This document shows, piece by piece, positions 26,605 to 35,134 of a stretch of 64,000 nt of DNA. Where the stretch lies: contig CM077833.1 in assembly GCA_039720395.1 (NCBI GenBank), forward strand, positions 19,219,133 through 19,283,132. Direction: 5' to 3'. The notes under the pieces were generated by a model. The model searched no databases. It saw nothing but the letters and a program-made list of their open reading frames with translations, and was not told where the DNA came from. The stretch is from Liquidambar formosana (taxonomy: Eukaryota > Streptophyta > Magnoliopsida > Saxifragales > Altingiaceae). The position numbers were made by a program, and so were the translations under genes. Every line of letters begins with the position of its first letter. Within the stretch, counting starts at the first letter, position 1.

Positions 26605-29600
26605 CCCCCCCTTTCTTCTTCTTCTTCTTCTTCACCCAACCGTATCCGCTTTTCAAGTGGAGTATCCAGCACGGATCCCACACCCATACTCGTGTCGACT
26701 CCTTGGGGTAAACCAACAAGTCCATGTAACACAAAAGGTGACGATAGGCTATTCTTCTTCTGCATCTTCTTTTTCTCTTGAAATTTGCTTTAAAAAGTTA
26801 GAATTTAATCTATGTATTAATTTGTCGCCGATATATCGATGGATATCGTCGATATTGATCCAAAATTGCTAAGTCATAGCTCAATTTCCTTGATGTGTTC
26901 AATATCCTTGATATATCGAGAATATTGGCCATATTTCGACGATATCTAGGCTAGAACGAAATCACGGTGAGATTTCGAATCGGTGGGTACAGACTACCGA
27001 TACGCCGATATCGCCGATATTCCCGATTTTTAAGACCATGAAGACCATCATACCCTCACACTTATAACTAATACATCTCATAACATTTACAAAATCTATG
27101 TTATGCAGAACTGGCTCCCAACTGTTAGACATAAGGAAAATATAATCTTATATGACTAATCCCTAAACATAAAGAGTATAAATTGGCCACAGCTTACTAG
27201 TGGCCTAAGACATGAAGAAGCATCATTCCAAAAATAGATGGGGAAATTTTCAAACAATTGAGAATGGAAATTTGTTCAACAAGTACAGATAAAAAGTACA
27301 GACTGATCATACACACAAAAAACTAAATAAGATCAAATTTTAAAATAAAATAAAAAACATAGCACAAAGAATAATAACCAATCCTCTACGGTTGTGTACT
27401 TGTGGTCTACAAAAAGCCATTGTGCAAAACAGCACTCTTTTAATAAAGGGTGTAGGTTGTGTTAGGAAACAGGTCCACTGTAAAGTTTTCAAATATTGCA
27501 TGGTGTGGTTCCATCCCGCTTTAGCACATCTGGCTCTCTGTAGCACACCTATGAATAAGGAGGCATGGGAGAGCAGTTTTTTTGTCGAAATCTGGGCAAG
27601 GGGGCATGTGGTTTCCCTTCTCCTGTATTCTTCAGAACAGAAAATTGGACTCCAGGGAGAATATGTTGAAAAACCAACAGTTTTTTAAAGAGGTTTGATG
27701 TCATGCAAATATTGGCTAAAGACTCATGTGGGAAATCACCTTTTGCCACAAAAGGGGCAGACAACTCTTTCACTTTTTATATTTTATATATATGTATGTA
27801 TATATGAGAGAGAGAGAGAGAGAGAGCAAACTTGTACAATGTTTGATCATTGAGGAATCAAGTTCTATTTATAAATGAATTGGTACTTCTAAGATATTAA
27901 TTTAAGTATAAAGTCTATCATCGTGATTGGTGTAGCGTGGACAAAGTATTACACTCTTTTCATTATAAACTAACGCTTTAGTATAAAAAGTATATGTATA
28001 TAAATAATCTCGTGATTCCATAAAGTAGAGGAATGATATTTTGCTACTCAATATTTCATGTTTTAGTAAAAAATAATATAATAATAATAATAATAAAATA
28101 GTTTGAATTCAGTAGTATTAGATATCAAAAATAAAATAAAAATACATTTTTGTACTTTATGAACAAGTTTTTTTTTTTTCATTTTTTATTATAAGTTTAA
28201 TTCAATTAGTTAGTTTTATCCTTTTAATCAAGTAATAGTTGAGCAATACAAGTAAGATGGAATATCTAAAGTTGATAAGAAAAATTATCTTAAAAAAAAC
28301 GTCAAAGCGGGAAAAAGAAAAATAGCATCAAATCAATAGATTTAGGTTAAAAAAATTACATACAAATAAAAATAAAACCTTTAGTAAAAATATCAACAAA
28401 GCTACATTTTTTTTTTTAAATGCAGAGAAAGCAAGATTGTATGATGTTTGATTGTTTGAGACATTGAGTTGTATCTAAAAACGAAGTAGTTTATAAGAAA
28501 TATTTATTCGATTAAAAAGTCTTTTATTGTGATTGGTGGAGTTTTATGAGACATGGCTATGAAAGATTAGCATTATACAATGTTTGATTGTTTAAGAAAT
28601 TGAGTTTTATTTAGAAACCCTAGGGCTTTAGGGTTTAGAGTTTAGGGTTTAGGGTTTACCAGTATTTATATGAAATATTAAGTAATTTAGGAAGCCTTCA
28701 TTGTGATTGGTGCAATTCTATGAGGCTATGTCTAGTGTTTTTAACTGAAAAGAGAGACATTAGTAAAAGATTTCTCTGGATCTGCCCAAAAGGGCTGTGT
28801 GTCAGCCACTATGTAATAAGCTTTTCGCAAAAACAAAGCAAATATAGTGTCAGCTCTTAATCAACCCCCAAAATATAGAGTGCAAGTAATTAGTAATTGA
28901 CATATGGTTTACACCAATTTGAAGATATAGAAAAATCCTAACACTAATTCAAACCCTAACCTTAACCTAAAGCAATGTGAAAGGCAATGAGAGAACTGAA
29001 CTGCATGAAGTGAAACGGAAAGGATGAAGTACAGTTGCATCGATCAAAGAAATCCAAAAAAAAAAAAATGTGCCTCCCCCCAGGGGAAAAAAGGTAAAAG
29101 AAGGGGGGGTGGGGAGCAACAAGTAAAAAGGAATCAGAAAAGCCTCTTTTAGCTAAGATACTGTAAGCTCTTTAACAGTATATAATAGTATATCCCTAAA
29201 TCCAACAATGTAGAGGAATGATATTTTGGTACTCAAGATTTATGTTTTAGTCAAAAAACTAGTTTGAATGTTTTATTTTTATAAATAAATAAGTTTTAAT
29301 TTCTCTTTTCATTTCAAGTTTGGTCAAATGACTACTTCTATGTTTATTTCCTAATTGGGATTTTAAGTTCTTTCATAATCTCAATGATAGAACTGTTCTG
29401 ACTTCTGAACTTGCTTCTTTGCTCTCTTTGCTTGATGGGGTTTGTCTCAGGCAGTCAGGCCCTTGATTCCTGATACAGTGATAGGAGGAACTGGAAGACA
29501 CATCCATCCGGTACCTTTTCTTGTAAGTCGTTTTTGAAGTTTTGATTGATGATCCTGATGTTCCCCTATTTTTTGCCCTCTAAGATGGTTTGGAAAGCTA

Positions 29601-31147
29601 AAGTGCCTCTTAAGGTTCAAGTGTTCGCTTGGTTTGTAGCGCACAAAAGAATTAATACCAACGACTTGCTTCAAGGAAGGAGGCCTATTTATTGCCTCTC
29701 ACCTCAATGGTGTATTATTTGCAAAAGGGCAATAGAAAGTATTGATCATCTCTTTTTACATTGTCCAGTGGCAAGTTGGTTGTGGAATAAGCTTTTTCAG
29801 CTATCTGAGGAGTGTTGGGTTGTTCTGGGCTCATGTTTTCAGATGTTTGAGATCTCTTTTGAGGGTTTTGGGAGGAGCATGAGGGCGCATACTCTCTGGA
29901 GATGTGCAGTTTTGATAGTCTTTTGGGTCTTGTGGTTGGTAAGGAATGCAAGTATCTTTAAAGATAGGTTGGTTGATTTGGATAGCTTGTGGGATCGGTT
30001 TCATTTCTTGACGTCCTTTTGGGCTTCAGTTTTGAAGGCTTTTATGGGAATTCCCTTGTTTGTTATTAAGTCAGATTGGGTTTCAGTTCGTCAATTGTAA
30101 TTTTCTTTTATTTTATTTTTCTTGGGTTTTCTTCATTTGGGTGGACTTCTTGTCCTCCTTTGTTTTACATTTTTGTTTTCTTTAATATAATTTATCTTTT
30201 GTTGCCGATAAAAAATTAAATAAATAAATAAATCACCAATATGACTAAGCTAAAATCACAAAATAAGCGTTCCTTGGCTAGTGAATCATCCAAATAAGTA
30301 ATGATCTTGTAACAAGATAGAATGAAGTTGTATTCACCTATATCATTAGGAATTCTGTACCAGAAGTCACTGCACAATCTCTGAGAATTATTTTTCTAAC
30401 ACCCACCACATATAGTTTCTCATGATATTTTGGCCACTTCAAAGTCAGACTTTCCCTCATGACCTCTGGGTCAACGGATGAGAAAGTATTAAAGAATAGT
30501 GGCAGTTTAGTATGTCCCTTTTAGGATAAACTTCGATAATTACAAAGTGAGAGTGGGATTCTAGCAAAGGCTCACTTTTATACCATTATATTAATCCATC
30601 CCTAAGTTTGATTCGAGATATGAGTTGTTACTTATGCGCTAAGATGGCCCTCACACATTACTAGTGAGGCCCTTTTTCAGTTTAGGTCAACTTTTGTCAG
30701 ATGTAAAAGGGACAGTCAATCAACTTCTTATCAATTTCATTTTGATCAAAAAAAATTTCCAATCATTTAGAAAGCTATGAGAGTATCTATAAATTTTTTT
30801 CACAATGAGGCAGGCTCTTCTCAAATGAACAATTGTGTGTTCAATGATGATTATCCGCGCATGGTATCAGTAGAATAGATAAAATCTTAGGTGCTTATTT
30901 TCTGAGTCCACTTTAAGAACTCCAGTAAAACAACCAGATAAATTGAATTCACAATTCCATAAGATATATAAAAAGTAATATGACAGAATACAATTTCAAT
31001 AGTAATGATCAATGGGAATAAATACCTGAACCGAATTTTTGGAGTGGGAGCAGAAAACCTCTCTGCTTGTGCCCCTGAACTAGATTCTCCAGTTTGGCCG
31101 CTAGATGTCCTCCGAATGAGGTCAGCAACACCCTTAACGATGTTCAT
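2294..31147 (-). CDS. BCHB: BEACH-domain protein (plant BEACH protein B type), N-terminal part, 21 exons
   Basis: BEACH proteins are very large cytosolic scaffolds in membrane trafficking and vacuolar or mRNP dynamics. I read 21 coding exons giving about 1,626 residues, starting with [20 protein letters not shown] at 31147. That opening is what I remember for plant BEACH protein B. Visible parts are an N-terminal helical/armadillo-like region (residues about 40-1090), a concanavalin-like lectin module (about 1090-1290, with [19 protein letters not shown]) and the DUF4704-type region typical of neurobeachin relatives (about 1310-1626). The PH-BEACH and WD40 domains are not in the window, because the gene runs off the left edge inside a phase-2 intron. 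All 20 junctions keep frame and I saw no stop or frameshift. Introns range from about 0.1 to 7 kb and are packed with transposon remnants. The assignment to type B rather than a SPIRRIG-type paralogue rests on memory of the N terminus. Confidence 0.85.
3609..4565 (-). CDS. BCHB: BEACH gene exons 16-18: concanavalin-like lectin module
   Basis: The exons are 4565-4392, 4183-4023 and 3924-3609. They encode [79 protein letters not shown] and [15 protein letters not shown]. This is the laminin-G/concanavalin-like beta-sandwich that sits in the middle of BEACH proteins and is thought to bind ligands or mediate oligomerisation. Exon 18 ends IIFGINAQ and is followed by a very short, in-frame intron. 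Confidence 0.82.
4978..5210. repeat. ATATCG-rich terminal-repeat-like fragment
   Basis: Begins GGTCTTAAATATCG and continues with iterated TATCG/ATATTG words. It resembles the terminal regions of the Mutator-like element at 24946-27040. Only one end is recognisable, so it may be a solo or truncated relative. Confidence 0.4.
5690..7425 (+). mobile_element. Dead Ty1/copia pol fragment in a BEACH intron
   Basis: The plus strand reads [17 protein letters not shown] at about 5829-5880 (end of the integrase region). At about 6640-6740 it reads [20 protein letters not shown], at about 6760-6800 [16 protein letters not shown], and at about 7018-7045 [10 protein letters not shown], the YVDD catalytic box. 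Many stops and shifts are present. No LTRs were identified. It lies in the 3.5-kb intron between exons 15 and 16, antisense to the gene, and carries a 176-bp MITE at 6475-6650. Confidence 0.75.
6475..6650. mobile_element. hAT-like MITE, copy A, 8-bp TSD
   Basis: The 176-bp foldback element is flanked by direct AGAGATAT at 6467-6474 and 6651-6658. Removing it rejoins the copia reading ...[10 protein letters not shown]. The inner arms GTGAGCATGTGCT and (reverse complement) GTGAGCACGTGCT pair, as does the sequence beyond them, so the element is almost one long hairpin. There is no coding capacity. Confidence 0.75.
8094..12099 (-). CDS. BCHB: BEACH gene coding exons 10-15
   Basis: The exons are 12099-11647, 11535-11377, 11227-11078, 8970-8815, 8618-8577 and 8438-8094. 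All are phase 0, so each is a whole number of codons and could be skipped without a frameshift. Exon 10 starts [19 protein letters not shown]. Exon 14 is a 14-codon micro-exon ([14 protein letters not shown]). Exon 15 ends FFDLNGNDC. The 2.1-kb intron between exons 12 and 13 holds a LINE 3' fragment in the same orientation as the gene. The small exons were placed from splice consensus and frame. Confidence 0.78.
8971..11077. other. BEACH intron 12; mostly unidentified sequence
   Basis: Holds a (GA)n run at about 9403-9420 and a LINE 3' fragment at about 10300-10640. I recognise nothing in the remaining roughly 1.7 kb. Confidence 0.4.
10300..10640 (-). mobile_element. LINE 3'-end fragment (after zf-RVT)
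   Basis: The minus strand reads [20 protein letters not shown], then [20 protein letters not shown] and DWRAVCVL before a stop, followed by a T-rich/A-rich tail. The same ending ([20 protein letters not shown]) is found in the plus-strand LINE at 29330-30220, so the two belong to one LINE family. Confidence 0.6.
12540..13330. repeat. Possible inverted-repeat element with GGCG-rich ends
   Basis: One end carries GAGGCGAAGCATAAGCCCCA and CGTGGGGCGTAAGCC (about 12593-12632). The other carries CACGCCATGGGGCAAGCC (about 13292-13310), whose reverse complement is similar. Between them are a (TA)n run at about 12659-12683 and AT-rich filler. No clean target duplication was found. Confidence 0.3.
13331..14729. 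other. BEACH intron 9, right part; no gene seen
   Basis: Contains a C10 run at about 13421-13430 and a (CA)n microsatellite at about 14255-14277. Nothing else is recognised. Confidence 0.4.
14255..14277. repeat. (CA)n microsatellite
   Basis: An uninterrupted run of about eleven CA units inside a BEACH intron. Confidence 0.9.
14730..17624 (-). CDS. BCHB: BEACH gene coding exons 5-9
   Basis: The exons are 17624-17298, 16522-16339, 16199-16131, 15653-15195 and 15057-14730. Exon 5 ends EAGGLNWLV and joins exon 6 ([15 protein letters not shown]). Exon 7 (69 nt) carries [13 protein letters not shown]. Exon 8 carries [20 protein letters not shown] and exon 9 ends NGSTHNL in phase 0. The frame is continuous through all five. 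This is the helical, armadillo-like N-terminal part of the protein, with no catalytic motif. The introns inside the block are short (about 140-780 nt), unlike the transposon-filled ones on either side. Confidence 0.8.
18560..20519 (+). mobile_element. Long LINE (L1-type) remnant, RT to 3' end
   Basis: The plus strand shows [38 protein letters not shown] (RT palm) and [12 protein letters not shown]. Then come [20 protein letters not shown] and [20 protein letters not shown], and further on [12 protein letters not shown]. It ends with a LINE-like 3' tail and an A run at about 20512-20519. The catalytic FADD is degraded to LLDD. Several frame breaks show it is dead. It lies in intron 4, antisense to the BEACH gene. 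Confidence 0.75.
20620..21420 (+). mobile_element. Possible LTR-retrotransposon remnant or solo LTR
   Basis: A CTATAAATAGAGAAGCC promoter-like motif (about 21088-21104) is followed by a short A/G-rich leader, as in plant LTR promoters. The stretch may start near TGTGGGACAGCCC (about 20628) and end near GTCTTGACA (about 21407). No second LTR, primer-binding site or target duplication was confirmed. Confidence 0.3.
21421..22063. other. BEACH intron 4, gene-proximal end; no gene seen
   Basis: Around 21530-21660 the words CATGTCA, GCCACATCA and CATGGC recur many times in both orientations, a short irregular repeat cluster. The rest is AT-rich with nothing recognised. Confidence 0.35.
22064..31147 (-). 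CDS. BCHB: BEACH gene coding exons 1-4
   Basis: The exons are 31147-31026, 23782-23719, 22610-22376 and 22240-22064. Exon 1 ends in phase 2 after KIRF. Exon 2 restores the serine codon and reads SEIGDEAIL...[11 protein letters not shown]. Exon 3 begins [20 protein letters not shown]. Exon 4 ends in phase 1 at LTALMK. Each border shows GT and AG on the minus strand. Intron 1 (31025-23783, 7.2 kb) holds a LINE fragment, a nested Mutator-like element and another LINE. Exon 2 is only 64 nt and has no ATG-initiated ORF of its own, so simple ORF scanning would miss it. I placed it by phase and by the conserved WERY motif. Confidence 0.8.
22611..23718. other. BEACH intron 2; no gene seen
   Basis: Contains a perfect 25-bp tandem duplication at 22639-22688 (unit TGAATATTTATAGGG...). 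Nothing else is recognised in the remaining roughly 1 kb. Confidence 0.5.
23985..24660 (-). mobile_element. LINE 3' fragment with zf-RVT
   Basis: The minus strand has a 163-codon open frame starting at 24469: [43 protein letters not shown] and [14 protein letters not shown]. This is the zf-RVT domain and tail of a plant L1 LINE. Only the 3' part is present. It is in the same orientation as the BEACH gene, within intron 1. Confidence 0.75.
25977..26187. repeat. Tandem duplication of about 105 bp with (TG)n ends
   Basis: Two units, from about 25977 and from about 26079, each begin TCATTAAATATTAGGATACG. Each continues CTCAATTAAAAAGGATCC and ends in a GGGTGCGGGGATA-like stretch, then a (TG)n or (GT)n run. 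Confidence 0.8.
26559..26600. repeat. (CT)n microsatellite
   Basis: About twenty CT units followed by C-rich and CTT-rich sequence. Confidence 0.9.
27051..29329. other. BEACH intron 1, middle: dispersed duplications and telomere-like repeat
   Basis: No gene seen. Holds a (GA)n run at about 27806-27827, three copies of a roughly 120-bp unit (from about 27830, 28434 and 28571), a telomere-like stretch at 28616-28658, and a pair of similar segments from about 28021 and about 29206 (GTAGAGGAATGATATTTTG in both). Confidence 0.5.
28616..28658. repeat. Interstitial telomere-like (TTTAGGG) repeat
   Basis: Reads GGGCTTTAGGGTTTAGAG then TTTAGGGTTTAGGGTTTA: four or five units of the plant telomere repeat with one variant. 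It splits the third copy of a local 120-bp repeat. Confidence 0.7.
29330..30225 (+). mobile_element. LINE 3' fragment with long open zf-RVT frame
   Basis: The plus strand reads [40 protein letters not shown] and [20 protein letters not shown], ending at VSVRQL and TAA 30098. A T-rich 3' region and an A-rich tail follow (about 30208-30234). The last 184 codons are uninterrupted, so this copy is younger than the other LINE remnants here. Upstream of about 29330 the LINE is truncated. It lies antisense to the BEACH gene in intron 1. Confidence 0.75.
30235..31025. other. BEACH intron 1, start-proximal end; nothing recognised
   Basis: AT-rich sequence with no ORF, repeat or RNA gene that I can support. 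Confidence 0.4.
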
Positions 31148-32104
31148 GCTTCCCCACCAAATTTATCAATAATCACTTCATAATCCAATAATTAAGATTT
31201 AAACGATCAATCCAGCCCATTACTTTTGCCGAGCTCAAGTTCTGTTTCCATACATTGCAAACATTTAAGTTAGCATAACCGCCCAATACCCCTAACAATG
31301 TAATGTAAAGAGGTGCCACCAAGAATTACAAAACATTTTGCCGCCAAAATATAGAAGCAAAAAGGTACAAATCCATCAACTTGAATGGGACCAATAAAAG
31401 TTGAAGATAAGCCATAATTTATGGTATATGATCAATGTTCTGAATTCATGAAATGCCCTTGTTTCAGGATTTCAATTATCACTTGCAATGGTGGTAGACA
31501 TTCTCTTGAATTGCCACTTACGCAAGGATGGATTCATTAACAAAATTATACCCAAAGTACAATGAAACAACACAATTTTGATGGGACACTCAAACAGACC
31601 CTAAGTAATGCAACAAGCAATAAATGTAATTAGATTATTAGAACGGGTTATGGTGCATTGCATCGACAAACAAGCCTAATTAGCAAACGATTTTCTAAAG
31701 ATAACTAAAATGACAATTCCACATGAATAAATAATCAACTCAACTAACTCTTGCACTCATATGTCTGAATTAAGTCAATTTTTTTTTCTAGGGAAACAGC
31801 GGGCAGGTTTTCTAAGACCTCAAATTTACTTTGCTTTTCTTCCCCCGATTTTCTCGGAAACCAAACTGGCATTATTCATTTATCAATGACCTAATCCTTT
31901 CCATGAACTAAACTTTTCCGATATTCATAAAATCATTTATCAACTCTAATTCGTGAATTGAAAACACAAGACGGAAATTTAATAGAAGTGATCTTGTGAT
32001 TGAACGGATGATTAATTCGATAAATCTTCCGAGAAAGGCAATCGGACGAGCTCCTGTAAATTGATCGAAGATGATTAAATTTAACGATTACAAATGGTGT
32101 GTAC
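31148..32104. other. Inferred 5' UTR intron of the BEACH gene
   Basis: Lies between the leader exon and the start codon. AT-rich, with no ORF. The exact acceptor near 31148 is not certain. Confidence 0.45.
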
Positions 32105-32250
32105 CTGATCGGATCGTAGGGCTTGGTCGCTCTGTGAAATTTCCAGGGTTTGTGATGTGAGATCTGAGATTCTGAAATTCTATGGAGCTCCAATGGCAAC
32201 ACTGAGGAACAGGAGAGAGAGGGAGAAAGAGGAATATGCGTAGGAGGGAG
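32105..32250 (-). other. Probable 5' UTR exon of the BEACH gene
   Basis: Reading the minus strand, a CT-rich leader at about 32250-32210 leads into sequence ending GATCAG followed by GTACAC, a good donor at 32105/32104. There is no long ORF. The start codon lies about 1 kb downstream at 31147, so a 5' UTR intron (about 32104-31150) is inferred. Its exact acceptor was not determined. The transcription start is approximate. Confidence 0.5.
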
Positions 32251-32279
32251 AAAGGGTGGGGGAAGAAGAAAGAATAAAA

Positions 32280-32285
32280 TTTATA
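32280..32285 (-). promoter_or_regulatory. TATA box of the BEACH gene
   Basis: The minus strand reads TATAAATTTT here. It is followed by a pyrimidine-rich (Y-patch-like) stretch at about 32270-32210, typical of plant core promoters, and then by the inferred leader exon. Its position about 40-60 nt before the leader fits a functional TATA box. A repeat element begins only about 135 bp further upstream. Confidence 0.5.
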
Positions 32286-32419
32286 TTACGAACTAGACCC
32301 CGGGAATTCGTTTAATATCGAGATTGCCCCCTAAAGGGACCTATCGCGTCGGTGACAGTGTGACCCGGTGCTTCCGGGTCAAGTTCTTCCCCCCTTTCTC
32401 TAGCCGGCTAATCACATGG

Positions 32420-35134
32420 CGGGCCTGGCAATTTGGGCGGGTTGGGTGGGTTTGGGTTGGGAATAAATGGGTTGGGTTGGGTTTGGGTTGGGTCATTAAT
32501 GGGTCATATAATTTATGTTATTAATGGGTTAAGTTATGCCCAACCCAATTACTGTGCATACCCAAAACTAACCCGCAACCGACCTAATTATAACCCAACC
32601 TAGATTTAAACCCGACTCATTTTCTTGACCCGACCCGTTTGTGCCCTAGGATTTTTTTTTTTGCAATATGCTAAAAAATTTCTCCACTGAGCCATTTCAT
32701 TAACTTACAAGTTACAAAACATGTACACATACAGTGAAATAAATGAACAACTGACCCAATTATGATTCAACCTATATCTAAACCCGACCCATTTTTTTTC
32801 TAACCCGACCCGTTTTGTGCCTTATGATTTTTTTTTTTCCTTTTTTTTTTCAATATCCCAAAAATTCTCTTCACTGAGCCATTTCATCAGCTTACAATTT
32901 ACAAAACATGTACACAGATAGTGAAATAAATGGACAACCGACCCAATTATGACCAACCTATATTTAAACCCAACCCGTTTTTCTGACCCGACCCATTTTG
33001 TGCCCTAGGATTTGATTTTTGATTTTTTTTTTTTTTTTTTCACCCTAAAAGTTCTCTCCACTGAGCCATTCCTCTTTGTTAACCAAAAACTCCTGTTTTT
33101 TTTTCATCAAGGGAATAAGGATTCCATTCCATCCCTCAAACATAGGCCTGGCAATTTGGGCGGGTTGGGTTGGTAATAAATGGGTTGGGTTGGGTTGGGT
33201 CATTAATGGGTCATGTAATTTATGTTATTAATGGGTTGGGTTATGCCCAACCCAATTATTGTGCATACCCAAAACCAACTTGCAACCGACCCAATTATGA
33301 CCCAACCCAGATCTAAACTCGACCCATTTTTTGACCCGACCTGACCGGTTTGTGCACTATGATTTTTTGTTTTTTTTTTTTTTTCCCAATATGCTAAAAA
33401 TTTTCTCCACTAAGCCATTTTATCAACTTGTAAGTTACAAAACATGTACACAGACAGTGAAATAAATGGGCAACCGACCCGATTATGACTCAACCCATAT
33501 CTAAACCCGACCCGTCAATGGACTCAAACCCCTCTTCGTCTACACCATTTCCAAACACACTTCATTTCCTTCTCCTTTCTTTCAAACTGAGAACTAGCAT
33601 TTAGAGTTTGATTTCCGTCTCAAATGCTCCATCAATCACGACGAAACGATGTAGATGAAGATAGATAGCAATCGGAGCTTTCCATGCTTGTCAGAATCCA
33701 TTGTTGTCAATGGACTCGAAACCCTCAAAGAAAATCAGAGCTTTCCATGCTTGTCGGCATAGTCAGAATCCCCATCGTTAATCGGAACCCATGCTCATCG
33801 AAACCCATCGTCGTCATCAATCGAAGCTTTCCATGCTCGGTGGCACCGTCGAAATCCCCGTTGAATTTGAGCTTCTCAGCTCTGGCAAGGCGCTAGCTTG
33901 GACTCGCCTCGGCGTCAGAAAATTGGCTACCTAATAATTTGTGTTTGGTGGGTTTGATAATTTCGTGTTTTGTGGGTTTTGAAAGGAATGTTTTTCCTTT
34001 TTTGCTTCCTTCTTATTTTTCTAAATGGGTCCCGATGGGTCTATTTGTAAACCCGCAACCACCCAATTATAATTGGGTTGGATTTGGGTAACCCAATAAC
34101 AACCCATTTAACAATATATCATTACCCAAACCCATTTATTACGGATGGGTTTGGGCAGGTTGGTGGGTTTGGGTCTAATTTGCCAGGCTTACTCAAACTA
34201 GACCCAGCAATCTCAACCCAAACCCATAAACCCACCCAAACCCACCCGCGATAAATGGGTTTGGGTTCATAAAATTTTTAAGTGAGTTGTTAATGGGTTA
34301 CCCAAAACCAACCCAATTATAAATGGGCTGGTTATATGTTTCACGACCAGACCTTCAAACTTTACCAAATCATTCAGAGAGAGAGAGAGCAATGTCAGTG
34401 CGATAGCAATCGGAGCTTTCTATGCTTGTTGGAACCCATCACCGTTAATGGACTCAAACCCCTCTTCGTCTGCACCATTTCCAAACACACTTCATTTCCT
34501 TCTCCTTTCTCTCAAACTGAGAACTAGCATTTAGAGTTCAATTTCCATCTCAAATGCTCCATCAATCATGACGAGACGACGGTAGTGTAGATGAAGATAG
34601 ATAGCAATCGGAGCTTTCCATGCTCGTCGGAACCCATCGTCGTCAATGGACTCAAAACCCTCAAAGAAAATCGGAGCTTTCCATACTCGTCAGCACAGTC
34701 GGAATCCCCGTCATCAATCGAAACCCATGCTCGTCGAAACCCATCATCATTGTCAATCGGAACTTTCCATGCTCATTGGCACCGTCAGAATCCCTGTTGA
34801 ATTTGAGCTTCTCAACTTTGGCAATGCGCTAGCTTGGACTCGCCTCAGTGTCAAAAAATCAGCTACCTGATAATTTGTGTTTGGTGGGTTTGATAATTTC
34901 GTGTTTTGTGGGTTTTGAAAGGAACGTTTTTCCTTTTTTGCTTCCTTCTTATTTTTCTAAATGTGTCTCGATGGGTCTATTTGTAAACCCGGAACCGCCC
35001 AATTATAATTGGGTTGGATTTGGGTAACCCAATAACAACCCATTTAACAATATATCATTATCCAAACCCATTTATTACAGGTGGGTTTGGGCGGGTTGGT
35101 GGGTTTGGGTTTAATTTGCGACTTGCGAGGCCTA
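32420..35134. repeat. Composite GGGTTGGG-rich element, CACATGG-bounded, next to the BEACH promoter
   Basis: Bounded by direct CACATGG at 32413-32419 and 35135-35141. The left end GGCCTGGCAATTTGGGCGGG recurs at 33148. The right end, reversed, reads TAGGCCTCGCAA. The left half has at least three tandem units of roughly 180 bp, each starting GTGCC or GTGCA and containing ACTGAGCCATTT and TACAAAACATGTACACA (from about 32640, 32818 and 33352, with a partial near 33000). The right half is a direct duplication of about 670 bp (about 33516-34186 and 34446-35130). The small ORFs inside are shadows of AATCGGAGCTTTCCATGC-type minirepeats. The element class is uncertain. Confidence 0.6.
33516..35130. repeat. 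Direct duplication of about 670 bp
   Basis: Copy 1 (about 33516-34186) and copy 2 (about 34446-35130) share, in order, CTCAAACCCCTCTTCGTCT, CATTTCCAAACACACTTCAT, TGATAATTTCGTGTTTTGTG and CCTTTTTTGCTTCCTTCTTA. They differ by scattered substitutions and small indels. Each holds several short repeats of AATCGGAGCTTTCCATGC. Confidence 0.85.

Larger units (their letters stand above)
25911..26734. mobile_element. Element nested in the Mutator-like element, 8-bp repeat borders
   Basis: Flanked by AAGGTGAC at 25903-25910 and 26735-26742. The ends TATGTTACACGGGTTCG and (reverse complement of the right end) TGTGTTACATGGACTTG pair. Inside are a tandem duplication of about 105 bp with (TG)n (about 25977-26187) and a long (CT)n run at about 26559-26600. 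The left flank is itself rich in GGTGAC repeats, so the TSD could be partly accidental. Confidence 0.45.
24946..27040. mobile_element. Mutator-like non-autonomous element, 10-bp TSD
   Basis: Bounded by direct AAGACCATCA at 24936-24945 and 27041-27050. The ends pair as inverted repeats: GGACTTAAATAACGG inward from the left and GGTCTTAAAAATCGG as the reverse complement of the right. Both are followed by ATATCG-rich sequence. A TSD of 9-11 bp is the hallmark of Mutator-like elements. No transposase frame is present. The interior includes a GA-rich leader with an ATG at 25720 ([20 protein letters not shown]), possibly a captured gene piece. A second element is nested at 25911-26734. Confidence 0.65.

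Noticed and set aside
26342..26872. Plus-strand ORF of 176 codons (176 aa, Ser/Leu-rich)
   Set aside because: Its length comes from the (CT)n microsatellite, which is open in all frames, and it lies inside a transposable element.
33684..34870. Several 63-74 codon ORFs in the duplicated GGGTTGGG region
   Set aside because: They are frames of the AATCGGAGCTTTCCATGC minirepeats, with no family match that I recognise.
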